Shown here: piece after piece, positions 9,571 through 18,276 of the stretch
Layout: every line of letters starts with the position of its first letter
Numbering within the stretch: the first letter of the stretch is position 1
Assembly (NCBI GenBank): GCA_018262455.1
Contig: JAGSPR010000046.1
Coordinates: 1-27,733, forward strand
Reading direction: 5' to 3'
Source: Deltaproteobacteria bacterium
GTDB taxonomy: Bacteria; Myxococcota; Polyangia; Haliangiales; Haliangiaceae
DNA length: 27,733 nt
Program-made: the position numbers and the translations under genes
The notes under the pieces: generated by a model
What the model saw: the letters and a program-made list of their open reading frames with translations, nothing else
What the model was told of the DNA's origin: nothing
Database searches by the model: none

Positions 9571-10323
9571 GTGCGTATTTCACTAACGGTGCTGGTTCTC
9601 GGTCTCGCAGCCTGCGGCTCGAAGGTCAGCATCGGCGGGGACGCGGCAGGCTCCGGCGACGATGCGAGCGGGGGGGGCAGCGATAGCGGCCAGACGGCGG
9701 ACGCGCAGAGCTGTGTCTCCCTCACCGCCATCCTGCGCGACTTCAAGACCGCCCACCCCGACTTCGAGAAGGTGATCGGTGACGACCGCGGGCTCGTGGC
9801 CACGACGCTCGGCAGTGACGGCAAGCCCGTCTACGCCCCGGCAGGCGCGACCGCCACGGTGTCGGGCCAGGCGTCGTTCGACCAGTGGTACCGCGATACC
9901 ACGAACGTCAACCTGCACTTCGAGCAGCCGCTCCCGCTGACCGAGAGCCCGGCCGGGACGTTCACGTTCGACGACTCGACGTTCTTCCCGCTCGACGGGC
10001 TGGGGTTTCCCAACGAGGAGGTCAACGGTCACAACTTTCACTTCACGACGGAGATCCACAGCACGTTCGTCTATCGCGGCGGCGAGGTGTTCAGCTTCAC
10101 CGGCGACGATGACGTGTGGGTGTTCGTCAACAAGCAGCTCGCGCTCGATCTCGGGGGGATCCACGGTGCCGAGATGGCTACGATCGACTTCGATGCGAGT
10201 GCCTCGACGCTCGGCATCACGGTCGGCCAGACCTACCAGCTCGACGTCTTTCACGCCGAGCGCCACACGACCGAGTCGAACTTCCGCGTCGTGACGACGA
10301 TCGACTGCTTCATCATCCAGTAA
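9571..10323 (+). CDS. Fibro-slime domain lipoprotein
   Basis: A 250-residue protein with a GTG start. The signal is MRISLTVLVLGLAAC with lipobox Cys at 15, followed by a Gly/Ser/Asp-rich linker (about 21-45). The mature domain carries the hallmarks of the fibro-slime (PA14-related) family: FKTAHPDFEKV near residue 58, FTFDDSTFFPLDG, FHFTTEIHSTFVY and the FTGDDDVWVFVNKQLALDLGGIHG core at about 176-199, then an FHAERHTTESNFR segment. Family members are extracellular, often in slime or adhesion proteins and thought to bind calcium and sugars. It is divergent from the small asnS-linked gene and is followed 9 bp later by another gene. Confidence 0.88.
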   Translation: MRISLTVLVLGLAACGSKVSIGGDAAGSGDDASGGGSDSGQTADAQSCVSLTAILRDFKTAHPDFEKVIGDDRGLVATTLGSDGKPVYAPAGATATVSGQASFDQWYRDTTNVNLHFEQPLPLTESPAGTFTFDDSTFFPLDGLGFPNEEVNGHNFHFTTEIHSTFVYRGGEVFSFTGDDDVWVFVNKQLALDLGGIHGAEMATIDFDASASTLGITVGQTYQLDVFHAERHTTESNFRVVTTIDCFIIQ

Positions 10324-10332
10324 TCTCGTCGG

Positions 10333-10908
10333 ATGATCAGCGAGGCCGCCGCGCCGGCGACGATCGAGCACGTCGCGGGCGTCACCGTCGTGGTGGTGCG
10401 CACCGTGCGCGTGGGACACGAGGCCGAGTGCGAGGCGTGGATGCACGGCATCGCCGCGGTCGCGCTGAGATACCCGGGCCACCTCGGCATCACGATCTTC
10501 CGCCCCAGGCCGGGCTCCCGCGACTTCACGTTCGTGTTCCGGTTCGACACCCCTGCCAACCTCGAGGCCTGGGATCGGTCGGCGGAGCGCGCCGACTGGG
10601 TCCAGCGGGCCGAGGCGTTCACCGAGCGCGTCCACATCCAGAAGCTCACCGGGCTCGAGACCTGGTTCCCGTCACCCGACGGCTCGGTCGCGGTCCCTCC
10701 CCGCTGGAAGATGATCGTGGTCACCTGGTGCGTGGCGTTCCCGCTGCTCCAGATCCTGTCGTTGACGGTCGGCAAGCTGATCGCCGATGTCCCGGCGCTC
10801 CCGCGCGGCGCGATCTTCGGGCTCGTGATGGTGCTGTGCATGACCCTCGCGATGCCCTACGTCACCAAGGCGCTGCGCGGCTGGCTGTACCCGCCACCGC
10901 CGGCCTGA
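10333..10908 (+). CDS. ABM-domain membrane protein
   Basis: A 191-residue protein starting 9 bp after the fibro-slime gene. The N-terminal part (about 15-115) resembles antibiotic biosynthesis monooxygenase-type ferredoxin-like domains: VTVVVVRTVRVGHEAECEAW, RYPGHLGITIFRP, FTFVFRFDTPANLEAWDRS and ERADWVQRAE. A hydrophobic C-terminal part follows with two likely transmembrane helices (about 124-148 and 160-180). This ABM plus two-helix arrangement is known from COG3224-type proteins, whose role is unclear. It may share a transcript with the preceding gene. Confidence 0.82.
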   Translation: MISEAAAPATIEHVAGVTVVVVRTVRVGHEAECEAWMHGIAAVALRYPGHLGITIFRPRPGSRDFTFVFRFDTPANLEAWDRSAERADWVQRAEAFTERVHIQKLTGLETWFPSPDGSVAVPPRWKMIVVTWCVAFPLLQILSLTVGKLIADVPALPRGAIFGLVMVLCMTLAMPYVTKALRGWLYPPPPA

Positions 10909-10927
10909 CCCCAGGGTTCGGCTCGTT

Positions 10928-11045
10928 TGATCCGGCGTAAGCGTAAGCGTAAGCGTAAGCGTAAGCGTAAGCGTAAGCGTCGGCGTAAGCGGATCCCCGC
11001 CCCAGATTCGCTTACGCCTACGCTTACGCTTACGCCTACGGATCA
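10928..11045. repeat. GCGTAA hexamer array folded into a large inverted repeat
   Basis: Positions 10935-10988 hold nine hexamer units: seven perfect GCGTAA copies, one GCGTCG variant and one more GCGTAA. After a spacer of about 20 bp the opposite-strand hexamer returns as TTACGC/CTACGC from 11012 to 11041, in about five units. The outer ends are perfect inverted copies (TGATCCG at 10928-10934, CGGATCA at 11039-11045). The whole element sits between two convergent gene ends (10908 and 11067). It could form a long hairpin and act as a bidirectional terminator, or be a mobile or replicative intergenic repeat. Confidence 0.9.
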
Positions 11046-11066
11046 ACACGGCCGACCGGCCCGGGT

Positions 11067-11624
11067 TCACGGCCGGCGCAGCGGACCGAGGTGCAGCGCG
11101 AGGTGCGCGAACGCGGTGATCACCAGCGCGTGGTCGATCCGACCGTCGCGGAGCATGTCCTGGACCTCGGGAAGCGGCACGGTCTCGAGCGCGATCACCT
11201 CGCTGCCGTCGAGCCGCTGGGGGTGGGTGGGCCGGGCCCCGAGCGCGAGATAGGTGTGGAGATGGTTGCTCTGGATCGCGGGGTTCGGCGCGACCTTGCC
11301 GAGCATGCGCCAGTCGTTCGAGGTGTACCCGGTCTCCTCTTCGAGCTCGCGCGCGGCCGCGACCAGCGGCTGCTCGCCAGGGTCGATCATGCCGCCCGGG
11401 ATCTCGACACACACCGAGTTGGTGCCGGGACGGAATTGCCGGATCAGCACGACGCGGTCGTCCGGCGTCAGCGCGATGATGTTGACCCAGTCGACGCACT
11501 CGATCAGCGAGAACTGCATCGACGCGCCCGTCAGCGGATGGATCCCATCGACGAACGCCGTCTTGAAGATCTTGTAGTCGCTGCCCGGATATCTCGCGCC
11601 GAGCCGCCATGCGAGGTCGCTCAT
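11067..11624 (-). CDS. Nudix hydrolase (ADP-ribose pyrophosphatase-like)
   Basis: A 185-residue protein starting at the ATG at 11624; the frame is open upstream, but that part overlaps the divergent neighbour and is noise. The Nudix box GX5EX7REUXEEXGU is complete, from G78 through E84 to R92-E93-L-E-E96-E97-T-G99. The preceding RVVLIRQFRPGTNSVCVEIPGG is typical of the ADP-ribose/sugar-nucleotide pyrophosphatase branch. It likely hydrolyses a nucleoside diphosphate-linked compound in the cytoplasm. It ends 22 bp from the hexamer repeat and is divergent from the decarboxylase gene, with a 126-bp intergenic gap likely holding both promoters. Confidence 0.95.
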   Translation of the reverse strand: MSDLAWRLGARYPGSDYKIFKTAFVDGIHPLTGASMQFSLIECVDWVNIIALTPDDRVVLIRQFRPGTNSVCVEIPGGMIDPGEQPLVAAARELEEETGYTSNDWRMLGKVAPNPAIQSNHLHTYLALGARPTHPQRLDGSEVIALETVPLPEVQDMLRDGRIDHALVITAFAHLALHLGPLRRP

Positions 11625-11750
11625 CGTCCGGCAGCGTAGCGCGCCGGCGGGGAGATAGTTTCTGCCGTGTGGTCGCAGGCCATACTTTCGGCCATCACCG
11701 CGATCGGGCTGGCATGTGGTCCATCCGTCGATGAGAGTGCCCCCGTCATC

Positions 11751-13103
11751 ATGACGATCCAGATCCCAGCACATGGCCGCGCGCCCGACGACATCGTCCA
11801 GGAGCTCGCCGCGCGCGCGACCGGCGACACCGACTGGCGAGGCGGCCACGTGTTCTCGCTCGTCTATCACGCGAACGAGGCACACGAGGAGCTGATGCAT
11901 CGCGCGCATGCCCTGTACGCGAGCACGAACCTGCTCAACCCGATGGCGTTCAAGAGCCTCAAGCAGATGGAGAGCGAGCTGGTCGAGATGACCGGTCGGT
12001 TGTTCCACTGCGCCGGCGCGGTCGGCACCGTCACCTCGGGAGGCACCGAGTCGATCCTGTGCGCGGTCGCCGCGTACCGCGATCGTGCGCGCCGCGAGCG
12101 GCCGTGGATCCGCCGGCCGGAGCTCGTCGTGCCGATGACGATCCACCCGGCGTTCGACAAGGCTGCTCATTACTTCGGGGTTCGCCTGATCAAGGTGCCG
12201 GTTTCCGGCGACCTGCGTGCCGACGTCCGCGCGATGGAGCGGGCGATCGGGCGTCGCACGATCGGCCTCGTCGGTTCGGCGCCGCAGTATCCGCACGGCG
12301 TCGTCGATCCCATCGGCGGGCCGGGTGGACTCGGCGAGCTGGCGCAGCGCAAGCGCTTGCCGCTGCACGTCGATGCCTGTGTCGGTGGCTTCCTGTTGCC
12401 GTGGCTCGAGAAGCTTGGTCGCCCGATCCCTCGCTGGGACTTCCGGGTCCCCGGCGTGACCTCGATCAGCGCCGACCTCCACAAGTTCGGCTATGCCGCG
12501 AAGGGCGCGTCGATGCTCCTGTGGCGCTCGATCGAGGCGATGCGCCACCAGTTCTTTGTCGCGACCGAGTTTCCGGGTGGGATCTACGCTTCCCCGACGA
12601 TGATCGGCACGCGTCCGGGCGGCCCGGTCGCCGCAGCGTGGGCGGCGCTCCAGTCGCTCGGCGAGGCAGGCTATCTCGAGCTCGCCGCGACCGCCGCCGC
12701 CGCCGCGGATCGGCTGCGGGAGGGGATCGCGCGGATCCCGGGGCTCGTCGTGCTCGGCCGTGGCGACGCGACGATCGTGGCCTACGCCGCGACCGCACCG
12801 GCGCTCGACATCTACGCGGTCGCCGATCGGCTCGAGGCGCGTGGCTGGACGATCGATCGCCAGCATCGTCCCGCATCGCTGCACCTCACGGTGACCGCGA
12901 ACCACGCACCGATCGTCGACGCTTATCTGCGCGACCTCGCCGCGGCAGTCGACGAGGTCCGCCGCGATCCCCAGCTCGCGAAGTCGGGGACCGCGCCGAT
13001 GTACGGCATGGCCGGCAGGCTGCCCGTCCGGTTCCTCGTCGCGTCGAGGGTGCGCAAGGTGTTCGCCGACCTGTACGCCGGGACCACGGGAGGACGGCCG
13101 TGA
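11751..13103 (+). CDS. PLP-dependent decarboxylase/lyase (sphingosine-1-phosphate lyase-like)
   Basis: About 450 residues from the ATG at 11751, which gives the family-like start MTIQIPAHGRAPDDI; the frame is open 84 nt further up. Fold-type I PLP motifs are present: TSGGTES at 95-101, VDAC at 207-210 with D208, and the Schiff-base lysine K245 in ADLHKFGYAAKG. DWRGGHVFSLVY and NPMAFKSLKQME resemble the sphingosine-1-phosphate lyase branch of group II decarboxylases as I know it. It would cleave or decarboxylate an amino or phospho-amino substrate. It overlaps the next gene by 4 nt and so heads an operon. Confidence 0.9.
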   Translation: MTIQIPAHGRAPDDIVQELAARATGDTDWRGGHVFSLVYHANEAHEELMHRAHALYASTNLLNPMAFKSLKQMESELVEMTGRLFHCAGAVGTVTSGGTESILCAVAAYRDRARRERPWIRRPELVVPMTIHPAFDKAAHYFGVRLIKVPVSGDLRADVRAMERAIGRRTIGLVGSAPQYPHGVVDPIGGPGGLGELAQRKRLPLHVDACVGGFLLPWLEKLGRPIPRWDFRVPGVTSISADLHKFGYAAKGASMLLWRSIEAMRHQFFVATEFPGGIYASPTMIGTRPGGPVAAAWAALQSLGEAGYLELAATAAAAADRLREGIARIPGLVVLGRGDATIVAYAATAPALDIYAVADRLEARGWTIDRQHRPASLHLTVTANHAPIVDAYLRDLAAAVDEVRRDPQLAKSGTAPMYGMAGRLPVRFLVASRVRKVFADLYAGTTGGRP

Positions 13104-14635
13104 AGCGGATCGCGTTCGCGCGGATCGCGCAGGAGACGAACGCGTTGTCGCCGGTCCCGACCGTGCTGCGTGACTTCGAGGCCGGCCACTACCTGGTGGG
13201 CGACGAGCTGCTCGCCGCTGCCACGACCGGTCCCGAGGTGCCGGGCTTCTTCAGGCGCGCCGAGCTTGCCGGCTTCATGTCGGCGGTGAGCGAGCGCCGG
13301 TCCGAGATCGAGCCGGTGCCGGTCCTCTCGGCCTGGACGTCGTCGGGCGGCCCGCTGTCGCGGGACTGCTTCGAGATCCTCGAGGAGCGGCTCGTCGAAG
13401 GCCTGCGCCGTGCCGGGCCACTCGATGGCGTGTACCTGTGCCTGCATGGCGCGATGGGCGCGCACGGCATCGCCGATCCCGAGAGCCGCCTGCTGCGCAG
13501 CGTCCGCCGCGTGGTCGGTGGGGTGCCGCTCGTCGTGTCGCACGATCTCCATGGCAACCTGACGCGTGCGCGGGTCGAGGCCGCCGACGCGATCGTGGCG
13601 TACCAGACCAACCCGCACCGCGATCACGCGAAGATCGGCGCGAAGGCGGGCCGGATCGCGATCGGCACGGTGCTCGGCGAGTTGCGGCCGACCATGGCGT
13701 GGCGGACGCTGCCGATGATCCTCGGCGGTGGCAAGACGATCGACTTCTTGTCACCGATGCGCGCGGTGTTCCGTCGGATGGCGCGCGCCGAGCGGAGCGG
13801 CGAGGCCCTCGCGGTCTCGACCCTCATGGTGCATCCGTGGAACGACGACCCCGCGCTCGGGTGGTCGACCGTGGCGGTCACCGACGACGACACCGCCGGC
13901 GCCGAGCGGCTGGCCGAGGAGCTCGCCGAGCGGTGCTGGGAGCGCCGGCACGAGCAGCCGCCGGCATTCCCCACGGCGAGCGAGGCGATCACGCAAGCGC
14001 GGTCGTCGAGCTTCCGCCGCAAGCTCGGCTGCGTGACGATCTCCGATGCGTCCGACGTCGTCACGGCCGGCGCACCAGGAGACTCGACGCACCTGCTCCG
14101 GGCGCTGCTCGCCGAGGCGAGCGGGCTGCTCACCTACTGCGCGGTTCGCGATCCCCAGGCGATCTCGACTCTGTGGCCTTGCTCGGCCGGCGATCACGTC
14201 GCGCTCTCGATCGGCGGGACCCTCGATCCCGCGCGCTCGCAGCCGCTGCCGGTGAGCGGCACCGTGGTCAGCAAGCACGACCAGCACGGCTTCGGCAAGA
14301 CCGTCGTGCTCGAGGTGCAGCACCTCCGCATCGTCGTCACCGAGGGGCCCTCGATGGTGATGCGCCCGTCGTTCTACAAGAACGTCGGGCTCTCGCTGTG
14401 GAAGGCGGACATCGTGATGGTGAAGAACTTCTTCCCGTTCCTGATGTTCTTCCTGCCGTATAGCCGCAAGACGATCTTCGTCCGGACGCACGGGACCACC
14501 GACTTCGACGCCGCGTTCCAGCTCCGGTTCGACGGCCCGATGCACCCACGCGACGTCGTGACCGACTGGCACGAGCGCGATCGGATGCGGCGGGGGCTTG
14601 TCAGCGCGCACGAGGTGGGCAAACTGGCGCGGTGA
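13100..14635 (+). CDS. M81 family metallopeptidase (MlrC/microcystinase C-like)
   Basis: A 511-residue protein with a GTG start overlapping the previous stop (GTGA). It begins VKRIAFARIAQETNALSP, the family's opening with the acidic residue E12. The zinc site can be seen as HDLHGN (D149, H151) and TNPHRD (H173). LCLHGAMGAHG at about 114-124 and a C-terminal FLPYSRKTIFV segment also fit the family. Relatives open cyclic or linear peptides such as microcystin fragments, but most members have unknown substrates. It overlaps the helicase gene by 4 nt. Confidence 0.93.
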   Translation: MKRIAFARIAQETNALSPVPTVLRDFEAGHYLVGDELLAAATTGPEVPGFFRRAELAGFMSAVSERRSEIEPVPVLSAWTSSGGPLSRDCFEILEERLVEGLRRAGPLDGVYLCLHGAMGAHGIADPESRLLRSVRRVVGGVPLVVSHDLHGNLTRARVEAADAIVAYQTNPHRDHAKIGAKAGRIAIGTVLGELRPTMAWRTLPMILGGGKTIDFLSPMRAVFRRMARAERSGEALAVSTLMVHPWNDDPALGWSTVAVTDDDTAGAERLAEELAERCWERRHEQPPAFPTASEAITQARSSSFRRKLGCVTISDASDVVTAGAPGDSTHLLRALLAEASGLLTYCAVRDPQAISTLWPCSAGDHVALSIGGTLDPARSQPLPVSGTVVSKHDQHGFGKTVVLEVQHLRIVVTEGPSMVMRPSFYKNVGLSLWKADIVMVKNFFPFLMFFLPYSRKTIFVRTHGTTDFDAAFQLRFDGPMHPRDVVTDWHERDRMRRGLVSAHEVGKLAR

Positions 14636-16470
14636 GCTCGAGCTTCGATGCGATCGCGCGACCACTCGCGTCAGCGCCCGCCGCCCAGGGGTATCTCGCA
14701 GTCGAGATCGAGGACCGCGGCGAGCGAGCGTACGCCCTCGGGCCCCGCACCCACCTCGAAGGCCCACTGCCCATGCTCGACTGGCGAACCGCCCCGCTCG
14801 CCGAGGTGTTCTTCCGCCATGCGCCCGGCGAGCTCTACGAGATCGAGGCCGGCGAGCGCACCACCGAGGGCAGGGTCCTCGAGCGCTGGCTGACCGTTGG
14901 CCGCGGTCAGGTCGAGGCGCTGGTCGGCGAGGACCGCATGCTCGACCGCGATGGGGAGCGTCCGTACCCGCGGCCATCGCCGGTGCAGATCGCACCGACC
15001 GATCGCAGCGGGCTCGTGGTCCTCGATCCCGAGCAGCAGGATGCCGTGGATCTGCCATCGGACACCTCGCTCGTCGTCGATGGCGAGGCCGGCGTCGGCA
15101 AGACCTTGGTCGCGCTGTATCGCGTCGCCTCGCTCGAGCACCGTGCCATCGCGAAGGGGCGGCGGTTTCGCGCGCTCATCCTCGTGCCGACCGAGGGGCT
15201 ACGCCGCCTCGTGCGCCTGCTCGCCGACCGGCTCGGGCTCGCCAGGCTCGAGATCGCGGTGCTCGACGACTGGATGATCGAGCGCGCGCACGCAGCGTTC
15301 ACCGGGCTGCCGAAGCGCCTGAGCGAAGGCGCGACCGCGCAGGTGATCGGGCTCAAGCGCCACCCGGCCGTCCGCGCGGTGCTGCGCGACTTCGTGGGCT
15401 GGAAGCCGCCGCGCGGGGTCGACGACGACAAGATCCCGCGGACGCGGACGCGCCTGCTTCACCTGTTCGGCGATCACGATCGGCTGCAGCGCGTCGTCGA
15501 TGCCTCGCACGGCGTGCTGCCCGCGCGCGCGATCGCGGCCGTGATGGCCCACACGCGCAAGCAGTTCGAGACCACCACGGAGAAGGCATTTCGCCACGTC
15601 GATGCCGATCGCCTGGTCGCGCTCGATGGCAAGCGGCTCGACGCGGGCACGCCGATGCAGGACGCGCACACGTTCGACGCCGAGGACGTGCCGGTGCTGT
15701 TCGAGCTCGTCCGGCTCGGCGCGCTGCCGCGAGCCGAATTGCCGCAATACGATCACATCGTGATCGACGAGGCCCAGCTGCGCGCGCCGATGGAGCTCGC
15801 CGCGATCGCCGACGCGGTGACGCCAACCGGTACGGTCACGCTCGCCGGCGATCACCGGCAGGCCAGCGACGAGTCGGCGTGGTTCGCGGGCTGGGAGCCG
15901 GCGCGTGCCGAGCTGCGGCGTGGCCAGTGGGCGGAGGTCACGCTCGAGGTCACCTACCGCTCGGTCCCGGCGATCAGCGCGTTCGCGCGGGCGATCGTCG
16001 ACGGTGGATGCCGCGTCCCGCCCGAGCCGCCGCCGGATCCGGCGGTGTGGGCTTCGGCCTGCCCGCACGCGCTCGGGCAGGCCGCCGCGCTGTGCTGGCA
16101 CCTCTCGGCGCTGGTCGACCGCGATCCGTGGCGGCAGATCTGCGTCATCGCGCGGACCCCGGAGCACGCGCGCCGCCTGCACGGCGAGCTGTCGCGCGGG
16201 CTCGACCCGGTGCTCGTGCTCGACGGTGACTTCCAGTTCGAGCCGGGCGTGATCGTCACGACCGCCGCGGCGGTGTCGGGCCTCGAGTTCGATGTCGTGG
16301 TGATCCCCGACCTGACGCCGGCGTTCTACCCGCAGACGCCCGAGCTCGCGCGCTCGCTCTACGTCGCCGCCACGCGGGCCCGCGACTGGTTGTGGCTGCT
16401 GACCGCCGAGGCGTGGTCTCCGCTCGTCGCGGGGCGGATTCCCGATGACGCAAGCCCCGGGATCGAGTAG
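14632..16470 (+). CDS. Superfamily I helicase, HelD-like
   Basis: A 612-residue protein with a GTG start overlapping the M81 stop. The N-terminal LPMLDWRTAPLAEVFF (about 46-61) resembles the DWRAP segment of HelD-type proteins. Then come Walker A GEAGVGKT (151-158, K157), a Walker B-like IDEAQ (378-382), GDHRQAS (406-412), TYRS (441-444) and the C-terminal YVAATRAR (577-584). It is shorter than HelD proteins as I know them (about 700 or more residues). HelD relatives recycle RNA polymerase; whether this one does is unknown. It could also be a plain UvrD-like DNA helicase. Confidence 0.88.
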   Translation: MSSSFDAIARPLASAPAAQGYLAVEIEDRGERAYALGPRTHLEGPLPMLDWRTAPLAEVFFRHAPGELYEIEAGERTTEGRVLERWLTVGRGQVEALVGEDRMLDRDGERPYPRPSPVQIAPTDRSGLVVLDPEQQDAVDLPSDTSLVVDGEAGVGKTLVALYRVASLEHRAIAKGRRFRALILVPTEGLRRLVRLLADRLGLARLEIAVLDDWMIERAHAAFTGLPKRLSEGATAQVIGLKRHPAVRAVLRDFVGWKPPRGVDDDKIPRTRTRLLHLFGDHDRLQRVVDASHGVLPARAIAAVMAHTRKQFETTTEKAFRHVDADRLVALDGKRLDAGTPMQDAHTFDAEDVPVLFELVRLGALPRAELPQYDHIVIDEAQLRAPMELAAIADAVTPTGTVTLAGDHRQASDESAWFAGWEPARAELRRGQWAEVTLEVTYRSVPAISAFARAIVDGGCRVPPEPPPDPAVWASACPHALGQAAALCWHLSALVDRDPWRQICVIARTPEHARRLHGELSRGLDPVLVLDGDFQFEPGVIVTTAAAVSGLEFDVVVIPDLTPAFYPQTPELARSLYVAATRARDWLWLLTAEAWSPLVAGRIPDDASPGIE

Positions 16471-16480
16471 GTATTCGTCC

Positions 16481-17356
16481 ATGAACGACGCTGCCCGTCG
16501 GCTCGAACACCGGCTGTATCGCGATGTGCGGGAGACCTGCGAGCGTTACGAGCTGCTCGCGGACGGCGACCGCGTGATGGTCGCGATGTCGGGTGGCAAG
16601 GACAGCTACACGCTGTTTCACCTGCTGAGGAAGCTGGTGCCGCGGCTGCCGTTCAAGGTCGAGCTGGTCGCCGTTCACCTCGATCAGGTGCAGCCCGACT
16701 ACGACGGCTCGGGCCTGCGCGCGCACCTCGAGGCCACCGGGTGGCCGTTCGAGATCCTGCGCGAGGACACCTACTCGGTCGTCACCGAGCACCTGCCGGA
16801 GACCGCCACCTACTGCTCGCTGTGCTCGCGCCTGCGCCGCGGCATCCTCTACACCGCCGCCGAGCGCCTCGGCTGCAACAAGCTCGCGCTCGGTCATCAC
16901 CGTGACGACTCGCTCGAGACGTTCCTGCTCAACCTGTTCTACAGCGGCAAGCTGCAGGCGATGCCGGCGAGCTATCGCACCGACGACGGCCGGTTCGAGG
17001 TGATCCGCCCGCTGATCGAATGTGGCGAGGCCGAGATCGCTGGCTTCGCCGCCGAGCTCGCGTTCCCGATCATCCCGTGCAACCTGTGCGGCTCGCAGCA
17101 GGGCCTCAAGCGCGACGCGATGACGGCCCTGATCACGACGCTCGAGCAGGACAACCCGCACGTGCGCGCGATCATGGCCAACGCGCTTCGCAACGTGCGT
17201 CCCACTCACCTGCTCGATCGCGACGTCGCCCGCGCGTGGTCCGAGCGTGCCGCGGAGATCCGCCCGACGTCGCTCACCGAGCCCCGCCAGGCCCACGCGG
17301 CCGCGGCGCCGTTCGTCAGCGGTGGCGGCAAGCTGCGGCTGCGCGTGGTCGACTAG
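16481..17356 (+). CDS. ttcA: tRNA 2-thiocytidine biosynthesis protein TtcA
   Basis: A 291-residue PP-loop ATPase starting at the ATG at 16481, 10 bp after the helicase. It contains the PP-loop SGGKDS at 37-42, two Cys pairs (C112/C115 in YCSLCSR; C200/C203 in PCNLCGS) and LGHHRDDSLETFLLNLFY at about 137-153. TtcA enzymes thiolate C32 of certain tRNAs using an iron-sulfur cluster ligated by these cysteines. Length and motif spacing fit. Its stop is 10 bp from that of the convergent lipoprotein gene. Confidence 0.96.
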   Translation: MNDAARRLEHRLYRDVRETCERYELLADGDRVMVAMSGGKDSYTLFHLLRKLVPRLPFKVELVAVHLDQVQPDYDGSGLRAHLEATGWPFEILREDTYSVVTEHLPETATYCSLCSRLRRGILYTAAERLGCNKLALGHHRDDSLETFLLNLFYSGKLQAMPASYRTDDGRFEVIRPLIECGEAEIAGFAAELAFPIIPCNLCGSQQGLKRDAMTALITTLEQDNPHVRAIMANALRNVRPTHLLDRDVARAWSERAAEIRPTSLTEPRQAHAAAAPFVSGGGKLRLRVVD

Positions 17357-17366
17357 GGTCAGGCTG

Positions 17367-17768
17367 CTAGGGCCGGATCTTCTTGAGCGCCGCGGACACC
17401 GCGGGGTTCGAGCCGCAGGCCTGCGTCGCGAGCGCCATCTTCATCATCAACGCCGGGATCTTGTCCTTGGTCTTCGCGGCGAGCGCCGCCTGCTGCGCGG
17501 CGGTCTGGTGGGCCCCCCACGCCTTGATGTCGAGGAAGGTCTGCTTGTTGTCGACCGCGAACTGCTCGAGCCCGGCGGCGAGCTGGACGCAGTCCTTGCC
17601 CGACTTCGTGAAGATGTCGGCGACCTGGTCGATCAGCGCGATGCTCTTGTTCTCCATCGCGGTGTCGTCGGGCTTCGCGGTGTCGTCGGACTTCGCCGCG
17701 GCGGGCGCGGTCTTGCTGTCGCCATTGCAGGCCGCCGCGAGGACGAGCACGATCAGGATCAGCCGCAT
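17367..17768 (-). CDS. Small lipoprotein, unknown function
   Basis: About 133 residues from the ATG at 17768, which gives MRLILIVLVLAAACNGD with a lipobox Cys; an upstream in-frame start at 17804 would bury this signal. A charged Lys/Asp/Ala-rich linker follows, then an alpha-helical domain (LIDQVADIFTKSGKDC, then LEQFAVDNKQTFLDIKAWG) with a Cys near each end of the domain. This resembles the many small helical lipoproteins of myxobacteria, with no assignable role. It is convergent with ttcA. Confidence 0.78.
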   Translation of the reverse strand: MRLILIVLVLAAACNGDSKTAPAAAKSDDTAKPDDTAMENKSIALIDQVADIFTKSGKDCVQLAAGLEQFAVDNKQTFLDIKAWGAHQTAAQQAALAAKTKDKIPALMMKMALATQACGSNPAVSAALKKIRP

Positions 17769-17849
17769 GGGCTGCACGGTTTCACAGAACCCACGCGGCG
17801 ACAACCACGGGCGGCCGGGCCGTACGTCGATCGCGACGTGGTCGGCTGG

Positions 17850-18231
17850 CTACTGACAGAACCCCTGGGAGAACGTCGCGACTTCATCCTGCGTCGCGGC
17901 GGCGCCGCTGCACAGCTGGCGCGCGAGCGGGTCGCGCGGGATGCCGGGTGTCAGCGTGCACTTCACGGTGTCGTCCGGGGTGCAGTCGTTGTCCCAGGCG
18001 CACATGGATCTCGGTGGCTCGGCTCGCCGAGGCCGCGTGGTATGCGGGTGCCGCACCCGACGCGATCTGCATCCAGCTTGCCTGGTTGGTCTTGGCATGC
18101 ACATAGCCGGCTGCCACGATCAAGCGGTCGCGATCAAGCCGGCGATCCCGATGCGCTCGACCGGACGCTCACTCCTACGAGGAGGGTCCCTGTGGGGCTC
18201 GCCGGTAGCCCGTCATGCGAAACATCTTCAT
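17850..18231 (-). pseudogene. Multiply frameshifted relic, possibly pilin-like
   Basis: Protein-like segments appear in order on the minus strand but in changing frames. From the ATG at 18231: MKMFRMTGYRRAPQG, then in a second frame GTLLVGVSV, then VERIGIAGLIATA, then VAAGYVHAKTNQASWMQI up to ATEIHV. Near 18000 comes another shift into CAWDNDCTPDDTVKCTLTPG, which runs to a TGA-free end at FSQGFCQ and a stop at 17850. The Arg-rich head, TLL segment and hydrophobic stretch recall a prepilin N-terminus, and the Cys-rich tail an extracellular domain. At least three shifts are needed. Family assignment is tentative. Confidence 0.45.
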
Positions 18232-18276
18232 TCCTACCAGCACCGGTGTCGCGCTACGCGGCACGTGGTGACGGGA

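Noticed and set aside
11067..12905. A 612-residue minus-strand frame overlapping the decarboxylase gene
   Set aside because: Only its C-terminal 185 residues are protein-like (Nudix). The rest is antisense of the plus-strand decarboxylase and rich in Arg/Asp/His, typical of a shadow frame in GC-rich DNA.
12059..13099. Upstream extension of the M81 peptidase frame
   Set aside because: It overlaps the decarboxylase gene in another frame and is Arg/Pro-rich noise. The GTG at 13100 with the GTGA overlap is the better start.
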